Positions 1 through 11,311 of a stretch of DNA of 64,000 bases are shown here, piece by piece. Position numbers and translations under genes: made by a program. The DNA lies in NCBI GenBank assembly GCA_015143295.1, contig CM026567.1, forward strand, positions 11,612,416-11,676,415, given 5' to 3'. The notes beneath the pieces were generated by a model. That model ran no database searches and was not told where the DNA came from. It saw only the letters and a program-made list of their open reading frames with translations. The DNA comes from Tetracentron sinense. Its lineage: Eukaryota > Streptophyta > Magnoliopsida > Trochodendrales > Trochodendraceae. The stretch's first letter is position 1, and each line of letters opens with the position of its first letter.

Positions 1-452
1 TTGATAATATAAATACATTTCATAACTGAACTCCATAATTGGAAAGTAATGTAAGGTCGAAAACCTTAGGTAAGGGTAACATAACCCTAGGTGACTTTGG
101 GTCACAGTTTATTTATATACTATCATGCAAGTTGAACTGTTTATTATTTTGTTATTGATATTATGTGAATAATAGTCTAAAGTGACTGTGGTTTTATTGG
201 GCTTCATATCTCGCTGACGTTTTATGTCAGCAAATTTCGGAGTTGTTGACCAGTAAGTGAAAGGTCCAACTGGACATTTTGGAAGATTGTACAGAACATA
301 CCCGACATGATAAAGGCGCCTACTTTTGTAAAGCAGGCTTGATGTAAATAATACAGGTATTTGGTTTGTATAATGGCAGGTGATTATTGCTTTTTGAAAG
401 CATCTGATAAATGTTTTAAATTTCCCGTATTTTCACGGGTAAAGTCATCTGT

Positions 453-725
453 TTGCGTGTTTATGAAGAACGGGCACGCGTCTCGGAACTTGATTCCCTA
501 GGCGCGGATTCAGGGAGTCACACAAATAGTTCTGGGTCCGAAGTAAGTGATGACCCTTTCTCTATTACCCGTTGTTGTGAGGTGTTGGCGACATTAGATC
601 AAGATCTAAGCTACGAGGCCTACTTGAAGGCGACGAAGATTATCATGTGCGATCGTAGCTGGAGAGAACTTTTAATAAATGTGCCAACAAGCCGGAAACT
701 CCTCTTACTAAGGAGTTTAGAATGA
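453..725 (+). pseudogene. Harbinger ORF2, Myb/SANT-like protein, C-terminal part
   Basis: An open frame of 90 residues whose last ~60 residues (DPFSITRCCEVL through the RKLLLLRSL end) match the C-terminal module of plant Myb/SANT-like proteins encoded by PIF/Harbinger elements, which help the transposase bind DNA and enter the nucleus. A serine-rich linker comes first. The N-terminal Myb-like domain is not visible in bases 1-452, so it lies upstream or is lost. The ATG at 453 is only the first in-frame Met and is probably not the true start; an upstream intron would explain this. Host L10-interacting Myb-like genes share the module, but the transposase immediately downstream favours a transposon origin. 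Confidence 0.6.
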
Positions 726-924
726 TATTCTAGTATTGAGAAAGCTTATAACATTTTCATTGGCATGTTTAAGACTTTGTTTGCTACATATTATGTTAGT
801 TGTTATTTGCTACATATTATGTTAGTTGTTATTTTCATCATATTATGTCAGTTGTTTGCTACTTGGGATGTCATGTTAATTTTTTATGTTGATATATTAA
901 GCTTATATATTATGTCAAGGTAAT

Positions 925-1784
925 ATGGATCCAGATAGATTGGAGTCAGATCCAAACAGTGAAGAGTCAGATCCAAATAGTGACCAAGAGTCAAATTCCG
1001 ATGTGAAGAGTCTGATGATGACTTTTTGTTTCTTCTTATATTTCATTAATTGAATAAGCGCATTATCAAAAAATCAATTAGAAACCATAATGAGACAGGA
1101 CCAGAATTTGTTCATAAGGTACTTACCAGGCATCCAAATAAATGTTACGATTTGTTTCGGATGGAAAACCATGTATTCCAAAGTTTATGTCAAACTTTGA
1201 GAATTAGAAACCTTTTGAAGGATTCGAAATTTGTTACAGTCGAGGAACAGGTGGCTATATTTTTAATGACAATTGGTCACAATAAATGTAATCGAATGAT
1301 AACAGATAGATTTCAACATTCAGGAGAAACTATTAGCTGTCATTTTAATAGAGTTTTGAAAGCCGTTGCGAATTTGGGGAAAGAGCTAATATGTCCCCCA
1401 GATTTTAATGAAACTGCACCACAAATTCTTAACAGTTCAAAATATCATCTTTGGTTTAAGGTAAGAAATGATTTACATATTTTATTTATACATGAAATGT
1501 TTCTATAAATGATTACAATTTATTTTTTCGTTTTCAAAGATTATATAGGAGCAATAGACAGCACACATGTAAGTGCATCTGCCCCTACTAAGAATCAGAT
1601 TCCTTATTGAGGGAAGAAGACAACCGTGACTTAAAATGTCTTATGTGTATGTTCTTTCGATATGCGTTTCACATTCGTGTACACTGGTTGGGAAGGAACC
1701 GCAAATGATTCACATGTTTTTACGGAAGCCATAACAAAACCAGAATTGGAATTTCCTCACCCCCTGCAGGTAACATTGTTTGAA

Positions 1785-1835
<51 letters not shown>

Positions 1836-2356
1836 ATCGATATTAGTGATTTTCTTAGAAGTTTTTTATTTCAGGTAAATATTATGTGCTCGACTCGGGC
1901 TACACCAGTATGCCAAGTTATCTGATGCTTTATTGTGGAGAGCAATATCACCTACAAGAGTCTAGGGGGCGTACTCGACAACCACAAGGGAAGGAGTTGT
2001 TTAATCATCATCACTCATCATTGAGAAATGTTATTGAGAGATGTTTTGGCGTTTTAAAATCTCAATTCCCTATCTTGAAGCAAATGTCAGCTTACTCCCT
2101 CTGTGCACAAAAACATATTGTTCTTGCTGCATACACTATTCACAATTTCATCAAATTGCAAACGCAACAGGATAGAGATTTTCTTGCTTATGGTGATGAG
2201 GAGATGATTGTCAACGATGAGGACACAAGTAGCGATGATGTAGGTCCCTCAACAGTTGTAGAGATAGGCACAGCACAAGGTCGACAAGAAATTACACGTG
2301 TTAGGGATGAAATTACAAATGCGCTAGCAGCGTATTACAGTGTTACAAGCGATTGA
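925..2356 (+). pseudogene. PIF/Harbinger transposase (DDE_Tnp_4), decayed
   Basis: The cut-and-paste transposase of the element. A likely start is the ATG at 925 (MDPDRLESDPNSEESD, acidic N-terminus). The 1050-1460 part holds the helix-turn-helix region (TVEEQVAIFLMTIGHNK), ending at a donor-like gtaag. All three catalytic acidic residues can be placed: D at 1557-1559 in IGAIDSTHV, D in ANDSHVF near 1706, and E in SSLRNVIERCFGVLK near 2030. A second apparent intron (about 1770-1874) contains an AT microsatellite. The copy is dead: between the first and second Asp there are in-frame stops in PY*GKK (TGA for a usual CGA) and VT*NV (TAA for CAA), both C-to-T changes, plus a probable shift near the N-terminus and a weak acceptor near 1538. 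The C-terminal part (1886-2356) is open. Confidence 0.85.
1785..1835. repeat. AT dinucleotide microsatellite
   Basis: About 25 AT units, interrupted once by an AC. It sits in the second apparent intron of the Harbinger transposase. Confidence 0.95.
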
Positions 2357-3272
2357 GATGGACATCATTTTAATATTCTCTGTAATTTTATTTGAAACGG
2401 GGATACATTGTTATAATTTTGCACTTTAATTTTCATATCCTTGTCTATGAATATGTTTTTGTTTTGACATACATTATATGTACTTAGAGTTTTAATTTAC
2501 ATATAGTTGAATGCATTGATGTTTCTAAATATTATTTCCAAGCATAACATGAAATATGCAATGTCCTAGGTGTTATTGTGACATGGGATACATGAAATTG
2601 TTCATAGCTAAGACGAAAAAAAACTACGGCTGTTGGTTTTTTTGGTGCCCACTTGGTCAAGTATATTTATGTGTTGGTTAATATGAATAAAAACTCATTA
2701 TTATCTAAAAATCATAAACTAATAATATTTAAAATTCATTAGGATCATTATAATTCATTCATCTGGGTGGATGACTATGAAGTACACTATTATACCGAAG
2801 CTTAAATGGATCATGTGGTACAACAATTACTCGATGCACGAAAATGAGATCGTCGTCTTTTCATTTGTGCAGCATGTGGATGTAGTCTGATGTTTTTTGT
2901 TATGGAACTTCTAAGGGTTGCTTGGACAATTATTATTATTATGCTTGTAAAGTAAAACTTTTTACGCTATCTTTTGGACAATTTGGGACACCTGTAAGAC
3001 TTTTTATCTATAAATTACACTATCTTATGACACTTATTTGAATGAATGAACACCATTATGATGATTATTTGTTTATTTTTTAATCAATTATAGTATATAT
3101 GAGTGATCCTGTTTTTTTCTTCATCCAAACGCGATTCTGTCATTTCTATTCCTTAGAACAGATTCTGGTTGACTGCATCCAAACAAGTTCCTTGGAACAG
3201 AACCATTCCAAAAAAATCAGACTATTCCAGAGAACAGAATCGTTTCTGATCCGGAACGATGCCAAATGGGTT
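2357..3272 (+). other. Non-coding 3' part of the Harbinger element
   Basis: AT-rich sequence after the transposase stop. I see no further gene. The last ~150 bases contain short repeated words (agattctg, ggaacaga, catccaaac) typical of subterminal transposase-binding regions. Confidence 0.5.
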
Positions 3273-3275
3273 GTA

Positions 3276-3473
3276 GGTTGCCCGTAGGTCTAAGGGAAAA
3301 GTCAGAATCTAGATTAACTAGATTGCCCATAGGTCTTAGGAAAAATCAGAAAGATCAACTAGATTGCTCGTAAGTCTTAGGATAAGTCAGAAACTAGATC
3401 AATTAGATTTCCTATATGTCTTAAATCAAAATTTTGGGATAGAGGATAGTACTCTAACTAGAGTGCCCGTAGG
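3276..3473. repeat. Tandem repeat, ~43 bp unit, about 4-5 copies
   Basis: The word tgcccgtaggtctta and its variants recur at 3281, 3326, 3367 and 3411 and again near 3462, separated by about 41-45 bases, each followed by an aagtcagaaactagatcaa-like segment. The array runs up to the left end of the inverted-repeat element at 3474. Confidence 0.8.
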
Positions 3474-4438
3474 CATGGTTCAAAATATCGGTATCAAGTG
3501 TCGTATTGGTAAGTCCAAAATAAGATTCGTATCGACCTATCGGATTGTATCAGATGGATATAGCGGAAAAAATCATGATACATGAAGAAACGTTTGGATA
3601 CGCAAGGAAGAACTTGGACACCTTGCATAAAACTTCTTTTAATACAAATATAAGCTAAAAACAAACTATATGAATGCCTTCAACTATGTTTATAACCATG
3701 CATATGAGAGTTAATAATTTTATAAGTTAAAAAAGGCGTGCATGCTGGTAAAAATGTATGAAAATACAAATCATAGCCAAGTGCTAAGTATAAGAAAAAC
3801 AATCTAGATTTTAAAACCTTAAAATCAAAATGTATTGAATTCCAACCATAAATTTTTTGTTTAATGCAAGGTTTTTTATGATGAACTATTACATTGTTAG
3901 TTGACTTTTTGTGCTTGTAGATGAAAATATTTTAAGACTAAAATATGAGACTATTGTTGCCAAACTTTTGGGTTTTGATAATTTTTTATATAATAGAATT
4001 TATGAAATTTTAATATTTGACAAATACCCTATCATTTGAAAGTTTAGATTCTGACCCAATCCCTAAAAGGTGTTAGAAAGAGGGTTTTGTTCTTAAACTG
4101 GATAGTTGACTTTTTATTCTTCAGGAATTTAGATTAGGATCATTTTTATTAAATTCTAATGGGGGGATAACCTTATTTACATATTAATAACTTAAGTAAA
4201 ATAAATATAAAACCATTTACCTTAAATAATATTTTATATAAATAAGTTATCTATCAAGTCTGTGTTGTGAATCTTAGTGTAAATAGAAGGAGAAAAAAAA
4301 CAACTGAAAAATTCCCGTATCGGGCCTGTATCGAGCTGATACACCCAATATGGAGAATTTTTTTTCAGTGTACCAATGTATCGAGTAGCTCCAAAAAGGA
4401 TATGTATCAGTCGATACGTATCGAAATTTTAAATCATG
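3474..4438. mobile_element. Non-autonomous element with ~24 bp terminal inverted repeats
   Basis: The left end catggttcaaaatatcggta (3474 on) is the imperfect inverse of the right end, which reads gtatcgaaattttaaatcat (about 4414-4438). Subterminal regions on both sides are rich in gtatcg/cgatac words (3518-3560 and 4310-4425), another inverted feature. The ~900 bp interior is AT-rich and has no coding potential that I recognise. It interrupts the 43 bp tandem array. No target duplication could be fixed with confidence, so the superfamily (MITE-like, possibly hAT or Mutator derived) is open. Confidence 0.6.
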
Positions 4439-4458
4439 TTTTCAAATCATAACTTATT

Positions 4459-4534
4459 GACCTAGCCTCCCTCTTTGGATGACAGACCTAGCCCTCTTCT
4501 TTGGAGGACAGACCTAGCCTCCCTCTTTGGGTGG
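4459..4534. repeat. 26 bp tandem repeat, three copies
   Basis: gacctagcctccctctttgg recurs at 4459, 4485 and 4511 with few changes. Confidence 0.85.
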
Positions 4535-5279
4535 ATCTGTTTAACAAATTCCCATACATCCAACTTGAAAAGGCTAAAGATGAAGCAGCTTTCCATTAAA
4601 AGGCATAATTATCTCTCAGTTGGTAATGGATGACTCTTATAAATAATACACGTTGAAGCCGCCACCTTTCATCTACTGTGTTTTCTTGATCAAGCTACTT
4701 CCTTGGTTGTCTAAACGAATGTGAAACTTAATAGTAGAGTCATGAGGGAGTTCAACCATAAAAATGCAATATGAGAACATTTTGAGCATCCTAATATTTT
4801 AGTTTTCCACTTCAATTATTGAACTAAGACCTTATAATAGTTCATAGATTTTTAGTTTTAACTAGTGATGGAAGTATGAACTTAAATTTTTTGCAAATGA
4901 GAAATGATAGCAGATCTGCATACAGGTAGCAAATAGATTATCTTTATAGACCATCAGCATAAATTCCTTATACCATTTATTTGGGTCGGCAACATGAATC
5001 TTTACAGACACTATATGAAGATACCCAAATTTTCAAGAAAGTGTCCTAGAAATAATGGTAATATCGGATCAATCTAGACCATTAGTTTATGTTGCTATGA
5101 ACATGTAAAATCACTACCATATTGGTGTTCCATAAATAATGCCTAGAACACCAAAATGTTATCCGACCAATCACGCCAATAAAAATAAGAACACAGATAA
5201 TATGTTAAGCATAACAAGCCAATGTATGAAAGTAGAAATAAGAAGCTAGCAACCTAGCATCAGGAATAAATATTCTAAC
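4535..5279 (-). other. Probable intron sequence of the WDR26-type gene
   Basis: Downstream (on the minus strand) of the splice donor at 5280/5279. AT-rich. Neither strand shows a WD40 exon or any other coding segment that I can support. Confidence 0.55.
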
Positions 5280-6077
5280 CTGTAAAGTTCGTGAAGGAAT
5301 TTGGTCCTTTCCACACTGATGATCTGAATACAACGACACTTCACTATTGAAAGAGTTGTGAAACACACAAGCACTTCGTTGCACATTTAGAGCCTGTTCA
5401 ACTAGATGTTCTAACCTTCTTCCAGGTATCATAACTGTTGGCGGGAGAAATTTCTGCAATTTCTCCAGAAGCATCGACCGTGACATTGAACTCACAATAC
5501 CTTGATTAGAAAACTTAAGTCCTCCACAATGTGAAGGAGACACGATGCAGGCAGAAAGCTCATGTACTCGGCTCTTATTAATGCAAAGAGGTGCAATCTC
5601 AGTCCTCAGTGTCTTCAAAGCATCCATGACCTTTTCCTTCTCTAAAAATTCAAAGAACTTCTGTTCCAATATCAAGAAAGATGCTGCCTTTATATTGTTT
5701 TCGTCTGGGAGACCAATTTTGTGCAATGTGGCTACACTTTCATCCCATTTCCCGTTAAGAACCTGCTGCTGAAACAAATTCATCACAGAGGAGTGTAAGG
5801 GTATTCCTGACTCTTCCTCTAAAAGAGCTCCACTCCTCTCATAACCAAGAGAGTACAATGCCTTAGTTATAATCCTGACAAATTCCACCTTTTTGATAAC
5901 TCCTTTTGAACCAACCATCTCTTTGTCCCCTTGGGAAGGTAAAGGCCGAGCCATCAAGTCCCCCAAAGAGCCAGGTACAGGCTCCTTAAGAGACACGTCG
6001 TTTGAGAGGCTCTCCAATTCTTCTAAGGACACTTTCACACATTTCAACGGTGGTTCATCATCCTCTATACCTCCCAT
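5280..6077 (-). CDS. WDR26: WDR26-type CTLH/GID complex subunit, first coding exon (LisH-CTLH)
   Basis: The exon encodes 266 residues. An acidic N-terminus (MGGIEDDEPPLK) is followed by a LisH motif (about 65-96, FVRIITKALYSLGYERSGAL), a CTLH domain (about 98-156, VLNGKWDESVATLHKIGL through the FFEFLEKEKVMDALKTLR helix) and a CRA-like region (about 157-240). In plants and animals WDR26 proteins have this front half and a C-terminal WD40 propeller, and act as a scaffold and substrate-receptor arm of the CTLH/GID E3 ubiquitin ligase. The frame stays open to 5205, but the family alignment ends at SRTLQ and an excellent donor (CAG^gttaga) sits at 5280/5279, so the 24 residues beyond are intron read-through. 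Full plant homologues are roughly twice as long; the WD40 exons are not in the 5.2 kb to the left. It is either a long-intron gene running out of the window or a truncated copy. No stop lies within the exon. Confidence 0.88.
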
Positions 6078-7618
6078 GAAATGCCAAATCAGCCCATATG
6101 TTCAACAAGGAAAAGGTGGAGAGTAGACAAATTTTATCTCAGATGGGCCCCAATGAATCACAAGTCAAAGAAATAAATAATTCTGCATAAAATAGTCAGA
6201 GGAAAAGGTCACAAAGGCACTGAAAACTACAAGTGAAGAGTTAGAACAAACAACCCAAAACACATATCTCACCAAGGCTCAAATTATGTTAGATGAAAAA
6301 AAAAAAAAAAAACAAACAAACATAAAAAATGATTCAGCCATGAATGGTAATGATCAAAGATTAGGTTACTGGTAATACCAATCTTCCTCTCTGAATTAGA
6401 AGAAGTGCCAAGTGTGATATTCTATCTTGGATGAAACAAAGAAAAGGGAAGCATTACATATATTTGTAGGATAATACTGCCACTTCACAAGGAAAATACA
6501 AAACATAAAGACAACTAATCTCTCAAAAGAAGTTAAAATGATTCTAATCCGCATATCAAGTTGCATAAATTAACAGAGAGACAGTGAAATCAAGAGAAGA
6601 ACAATGCCCACATATAGATATCAATTCCACAACATTAATAAAACTTCCCACAACACTGATGGCATTAATTAACCAGTTTTGATTATGTATGGCGTAGTTT
6701 TGCAAACAATATATTAACAAAAAAAAAATCCAAATGCCCATTTCATTAATTATTATTTTTTAACAAAAAAAGAGAAAAGAAAAACATAAACTCTCAGAGA
6801 TCCTGCGCTTAAAAAAAAGAGAAACAACATGAAATACTGAAAGAGCAGGAGCTGAAGAACCAACAAATTACTTCGATGATGATAATAATAGAGGCAAATT
6901 TTATCCAATAATTAAAGAAGTTTGCAACATAATTTTGACATTAAAAAAACAGAGTTCTTTCAGTTTATAGAGACAAGAGACAGAATCACTTAAACCCCAC
7001 ATTAGAAACAATAAAGATATGAAGAATCCTACAAAAAGGAGCAATCTAAGCAGAGATGAATCAAGAATTAGAGCCCAACACAACCACAGACAAATAGCAT
7101 ACTATAACAAGATCAAAGCAGATTTTTTACCTACAAACACAACCAGGAAGGGATGCTCCTCGGATCAAACCCCTGTCAAAATCACCAACAGCACAATCTG
7201 GCAAGAAATTACAGAATCCCAAAAGATGAAAGTAGATTCTACAAAACCCAACAAGCGATTTTGCTCAGGGAACCGACTCAAGTAAAAAGGGCTCAAACCC
7301 AGTAGAGAAACCGATGAAAAACTTCACATATAATGCAAATGGATACAGTGAAGGAGACCTACACCTTCATAAAAAAAAAGACTTATTTTATTCTTTGTCC
7401 ATACATTGATATTAATCCAAATGGGTTTGTTAACGCATAAAAAAAATGAGAAGTGAAGAGCGAGAGATAGAAAAATGGAAGTCCAGAATCAGATTTAGGT
7501 CTTTATGCTCATGAGAGGAAAGGGGAATCGAGATGGTTTTTTCTCCAGATGTAAACGAAAGGAAAGGGTGTTTGGGTAGGACACTGAGATGGATGTCTTG
7601 GCGTGGAGGAAACCAACT
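6078..7618 (-). other. Probable 5'UTR of the WDR26-type gene with a leader intron
   Basis: Inferred leader. On the minus strand a good donor (tttgtag^gtaaaaaatc) lies at 7131/7130 and a pyrimidine-rich tract ending atgcag at 6183, giving an intron of about 948 bases and leader exons of about 7618-7131 and 6182-6078. The distal leader is CT-rich with TTTC/CTCC runs, typical of plant 5'UTRs. Long-leader introns are common in plant regulatory genes. The ATG at 6077 is the start because the LisH reading frame has its first Met there and no protein-like upstream extension. Confidence 0.5.
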
Positions 7619-7643
7619 CAAAAGGGGCAATTAAATAAATGAA

Positions 7644-7653
7644 TTTTATAAAG
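7644..7653 (-). promoter_or_regulatory. TATA box of the WDR26-type gene
   Basis: Minus strand reads TTTATAAAA in this interval. A start site about 30 bases downstream (near 7618) would sit just before the CT-rich leader. Confidence 0.5.
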
Positions 7654-7702
7654 GAAGAATTGGGCAATGGGGGGATCTCGTATGACCCTGTCCATCAGGT
7701 CA

Positions 7703-7710
7703 ACACGTGT
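7703..7710. promoter_or_regulatory. G-box/ABRE-type palindrome ACACGTGT
   Basis: A perfect 8 bp palindrome with a CACGTG core, reading GACACGTGT on the minus strand, about 50 bases upstream of the TATA box. Such sites bind bZIP and bHLH factors in plants (ABA and light responses). Function here is inference from position only. Confidence 0.5.
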
Positions 7711-7874
7711 CCTTTTTAATACCACTTAACTATAGTTGAGATTCATCTGTTTTAGGGAAAAAAAAATAGTAACTCGTTAAAATTTGCTAACTAGAGTTAA
7801 AAGGATGGTTAAAGAGGCTTTGTGAGTGACCAGACACTTTGGGTCCAAGGAGGGCAAGAGAGACCAAATCTTTT
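7711..7874. other. Upstream flank, nothing recognised
   Basis: Short AT-rich flank between the WDR26-type promoter and the first dispersed repeat. No ORF or RNA gene seen. Confidence 0.5.
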
Positions 7875-8340
7875 CTCAAAAATTAGGGGTGTCAATAGGC
7901 CATGCTGGCCCGCAAGCAGCCAATTAAATAGTTGAGTGGACTTGGACTTAAGAGTTTTAGGCCCAAAGCCTGTTAGACTATACTTCTAATCGAGTTTGGC
8001 CTAACTAGCCCAGCCCGGTCCGGTCCGATATGGTCATTTATTAAAACCTCCAAAATTGCCTTCTGTTTTTTCTTAGGTAGGATTGGCCCAAGCAGATCCC
8101 AGTATGATTAATAAACAAGTTGGACGGCCCATTTATTAATCAAGCCTAGTTGGGCCTAGGATGGGTCGGGGTCTATCCAGGCCTAGCCCTCACTTGTAAG
8201 GGTAGAACTCAACCCCATCCAAAGCACTCGCAAGGCCTAAATTGGTTATGCCCAAGCCCTACCCTCAAAGCCAACTATGAGCAAAAAAAATTATCGCATT
8301 TCCTTCCGGGCCGGGCCCTACAAATGAACAATGCTAAATG
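7875..8340. repeat. GC-rich dispersed repeat fragment
   Basis: Begins aggggtgtcaataggcc, the terminal word of a common class of plant non-autonomous repeats, and is rich in ggcccg/ccgggcc words (about 7905, 8015 and 8305). A matching right terminus (ttgacacccc) is not present, so it appears cut by the adjoining LTR. No coding potential. Confidence 0.4.
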
Positions 8341-10092
8341 CCTAATATTGGAGTCGCCACCTATTTGATTTAGGGGAAAATAGGATCCAGGATCAAATTG
8401 GATAATGGCTTACAGTCTAGGTCGGAGATATGTAAGTAATTTCGTTAAGTTTCGGGAAAGATGTTAGGCACTCCAAGACCCTCATAAGATGGTTACCTAC
8501 TCCCTAGGTTTAAGCCAAATAACACGAGAATTAAAATAAATTGGCTAAATCTTAAAATTATGCTAATTTTAAAGGCAAATCGACGAGGGAAGGAAACTAT
8601 CCTAGTGCAGAGGTCGGACCTATTTAGGCCACCTACATACCAGTCTAGTAGGATTAGAACAGTTATCAAAGGGTGAGAGCTGATTTGAGTTGATTGATTG
8701 ATTTGCATTTTTGGTATAGTTAAATGTTTGGGGTTTTAATTAAATGGTAATTTAGGCTCGTTTCGGAGCAAATGGAGGCTTGGCAATCTAACAATGGTTA
8801 AAAATTAACCTAAGATAAGTTTGGGGGTCCAGAGGAAGGTTACAACATCAGGCCCATTCGAACCAAATTAGTTTGGCTCAAATGGCTACAATTCTTGTAA
8901 TCGATCAAAACTGAAGTCGTTCGAACGGATCCAAGCCCGTTCGATCATATTTGTTCGAACCAGATTAACCTAGTTTCGAACGGACAGTGTTTTGTAACCG
9001 TCCAAAACCTGATTTTTTGGGGGTTTGAGGGGTTTTAAACAGGGTTTCTAAGTAACCTAAGATATGATCAACATAGAAACAAAGAAATTGGACAGAAGGA
9101 TGGAAGAAAGGCTAATACAAATCATGCCCATTCGAATGGGCATGGCCTTGTGGCCGAAAATACATGCGTAATGGAAAAAGGGTCTCGACTATTGTCAGAC
9201 CCCAAAAGGAAAGGTAAAGACAATGTGGAAAGGGAAGTGAAGATAGTGTCGGAAGAGAAATGGAAGACCTCTTCCTTAGAATAAGGGTCCTCTATAACAT
9301 TGGCTTTTCCAGGTGTAGAGTGACCCACTAAGGGAACAGGATGGGCTTTTAAAATGGTTATAGAAAAGGACTAGAACCCCAATAGTAGAGCAAAAGCAAT
9401 AAGAAATACAGTAGGAAAGCAATACACTAGAAAGAAGAGAAAATGAGTTGAAGGATGGAGGGGGTGAGGCAAAAATTTATCCTCCTCCTTTGCTTCTCAA
9501 ATCTCCAAGACGAGTCCTCCCGCAAGGGGGATGGCTTGGCTTACACCCTTAGGTGTTCCTACCTCTCGGTATTTAGTTTGGATTGGATAAGCTTAGGTTT
9601 TTGGGTTGGAGAGGAAGATGTTTAGGTTTTCATTTAAGGATTTGAAAATTAGGGTCTAAGGATTGAATGGGTTGGGTATTTATAGATTTTCTTAGGAGTT
9701 ATGGTAGTTTGGTAATTATCAGGGGTGTTTAGGAGTGAGATTGGCTAGCCAAATTAGGATTTCGATCCCAAAATATTCCATTTTTGCGAGGTCCATTCGA
9801 ACGGCTTAAGGATCTGTTCGAACAGAATTGCTCTCAGGAAACAGGTCAATTGCAGCAAGCTAGAGAACAAGCAGCTAGCTAGCCGAAGAAGAAGGCAGCC
9901 AGCAGGGAAGGGCACTGGACCAAGCAGCAAGCTAGCCATAGGTAGAGGAAAACGTTGCATGTTAACTAGGGCGTCTGGAAGGGCCGGAATCGCTTCCGCC
10001 GCCTTCAAGAGAAAGAGGAAATTTGTCCATGCAAGAAAGCAAAAAATCGATCCAGTCCAAAAAGAAAACCACGAGAGGGGTCAGATAGAAAC
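8341..10092 (-). repeat. Tat/Ogre-type LTR, minus strand, partial
   Basis: Read on the minus strand it ends with the words aggtggcgactcc (near 8350) that the plus-strand Tat-type LTR has near 52,012. It has a TATA box (ctataaata, about 9678-9685) with a palindrome cluster of GTTCGAAC/CGTTCGAACG type upstream (9787-9830) and more copies at 8905-8990 and 9125-9140. Its upper end is cut at the Sirevirus LTR. Open frames inside (for example 9754-10008 and 9959-10159) have no family resemblance. An old, broken fragment. Confidence 0.5.
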
Positions 10093-10758
10093 TGAAATTA
10101 CCCAATGTGTATCCTTGATATATGATCTCAAAGACCTAGAGGAGGGTGAATATGTCTAACCTAGGGATGTCTACCAATTTTAATAGCAATTGTATATGCA
10201 AAATTTAAATAAAACAATTGCAAGCAAACCACAACACCAAAGATATTTACGTGGAAAACTCTTCCAGGAAAAACCACGGGACCTAGTCCAGTCAAAGAGA
10301 TAGCATTATGACAAAGTTAACAAAAACTTACAAGACATAAACCCGACTCCTTCGGACTCGATACAACGATCCTTTAGTACTTGGTCCTCCCGCCTCAATA
10401 AGTCACCACATACTCGCAAGTCCAGTGATCAACTGCAATAGCCTGAACTTCTCTTAGGTTCTCCAAAAAACAATGATCCTTCGAAAGAACTCACTTTGTC
10501 AGCAATGGTGTCGGCTCCTCACCAACCAAACATAAAATACTCTCTTGAGTGGTGAGAGTATTGAATCTTGTTTAAACAATAAGCTCTAGTGGGATTTCAT
10601 CACAGAGAATCAACCGGTGCAAGTCTAAGATAGACAATGAAGAAGTTTTGCACAACTGGAGAGAAATAGATGAGGAACAATGAGTATCATCCAATCATGA
10701 AGGAAAAACCCTCTGCTCTATTCTCTAATACATAAAAACTCTAAACACATATTAGGCA
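10093..10758 (-). repeat. Sirevirus-type LTR fragment, minus strand
   Basis: On the minus strand it carries the conserved downstream half of the Sirevirus LTRs in this window: the ggtcccgtggtttttc word, then ggttttccacgtaaa, then the cctctaggtc end and a terminus gggtaatttca at 10093. Only 666 bp are present versus 1,229 bp for the other copies, and the palindrome cluster and TATA part are absent, so only the end half survives next to the Tekay LTR. Confidence 0.7.
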
Positions 10759-11311
10759 TATAGAACCCCGAAGCTCAAGTCCATAGTTGGTGAATAATGT
10801 CTGTGAATAGTGATTTTAGGCCAAAAGGGCCTTCTATGTATTTTGGTGTGGGATGGATGAATGAAATAGTTGCAACTAAAGTGTATGTGTTGTGAGAGTG
10901 TTAAAACCAAGGTAAAAGAGTGAAGACACTCTAAGTGAGTTAAAGGAAGTATGGAAGCACTCAAAGTGGGAAAAACAAAGGAAAATGACCAATTCTGCAG
11001 GTGGCCGGTCGACCGCCCCTCCGGCTGGTCAACCGACTATCTCAAAAGGGGCCCAAAATGGGCCACAATGTAAGAACTTAGAGGCCAGTTGATGCCCTCT
11101 GGAAGGTTGACCGATTGTCCCCAAAATGCTTAAAATGGGGCAAAACAGTAGGGTTTTTGCAACAGTCGGTCGACCGCCCATCCTGGCCAGTCGACCGACC
11201 TTAATGAATTGGGGATTCTTTCCCCAGTTTCGCAAAATTAAAGGGTAAACTAGGGTTTTATAACCCTAGGCCTATAAATAGCACCCATTTCGTGGGTTTT
11301 TGGATACACTA
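10759..11311 (+). repeat. Tekay-like Gypsy LTR (copy 1), left part
   Basis: Starts tatagaacccc, equivalent to tgtagaacccc at 39,045 and 47,513. It has a palindrome cluster of GGTCGACC type (11,006-11,205) and then cctataaatagc (TATA, 11,271-11,281), followed by the cgtgggttt word also found after the TATA boxes of the other copies. At 11,311 it is interrupted by the Angela-like element and resumes at 34,612; the 5 bases cacta occur on both sides. Confidence 0.8.

Larger units (their letters stand above)
1..3272 (+). mobile_element. PIF/Harbinger DNA transposon, right part, decayed
   Basis: A class II element recognised from its two characteristic products in the usual arrangement: a Myb/SANT-like DNA-binding protein (453-725, C-terminal end) followed on the same strand by a DDE_Tnp_4 transposase (925-2356). 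The 3' part (2357-3272) is AT-rich non-coding sequence. It ends in a region with the GGAACGATGCCAAATGGG type of terminal sequence often seen at plant Harbinger ends, preceded by related subterminal motifs around 3150-3250. The matching left terminus is not in the window, so the element starts before base 1 and the right end is approximate. It probably lies in an intron or flank of the WDR26-type gene on the opposite strand. Confidence 0.72.

Noticed and set aside
5205-5279. C-terminal 24 residues continuing the WDR26 exon frame
   Set aside because: They lie beyond a strong splice donor and beyond the family alignment; intron read-through.
7430-7630. 66-residue minus-strand frame upstream of WDR26
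   Set aside because: Falls in the CT-rich leader; no resemblance to a protein family. An upstream ORF role cannot be excluded but is not supported.
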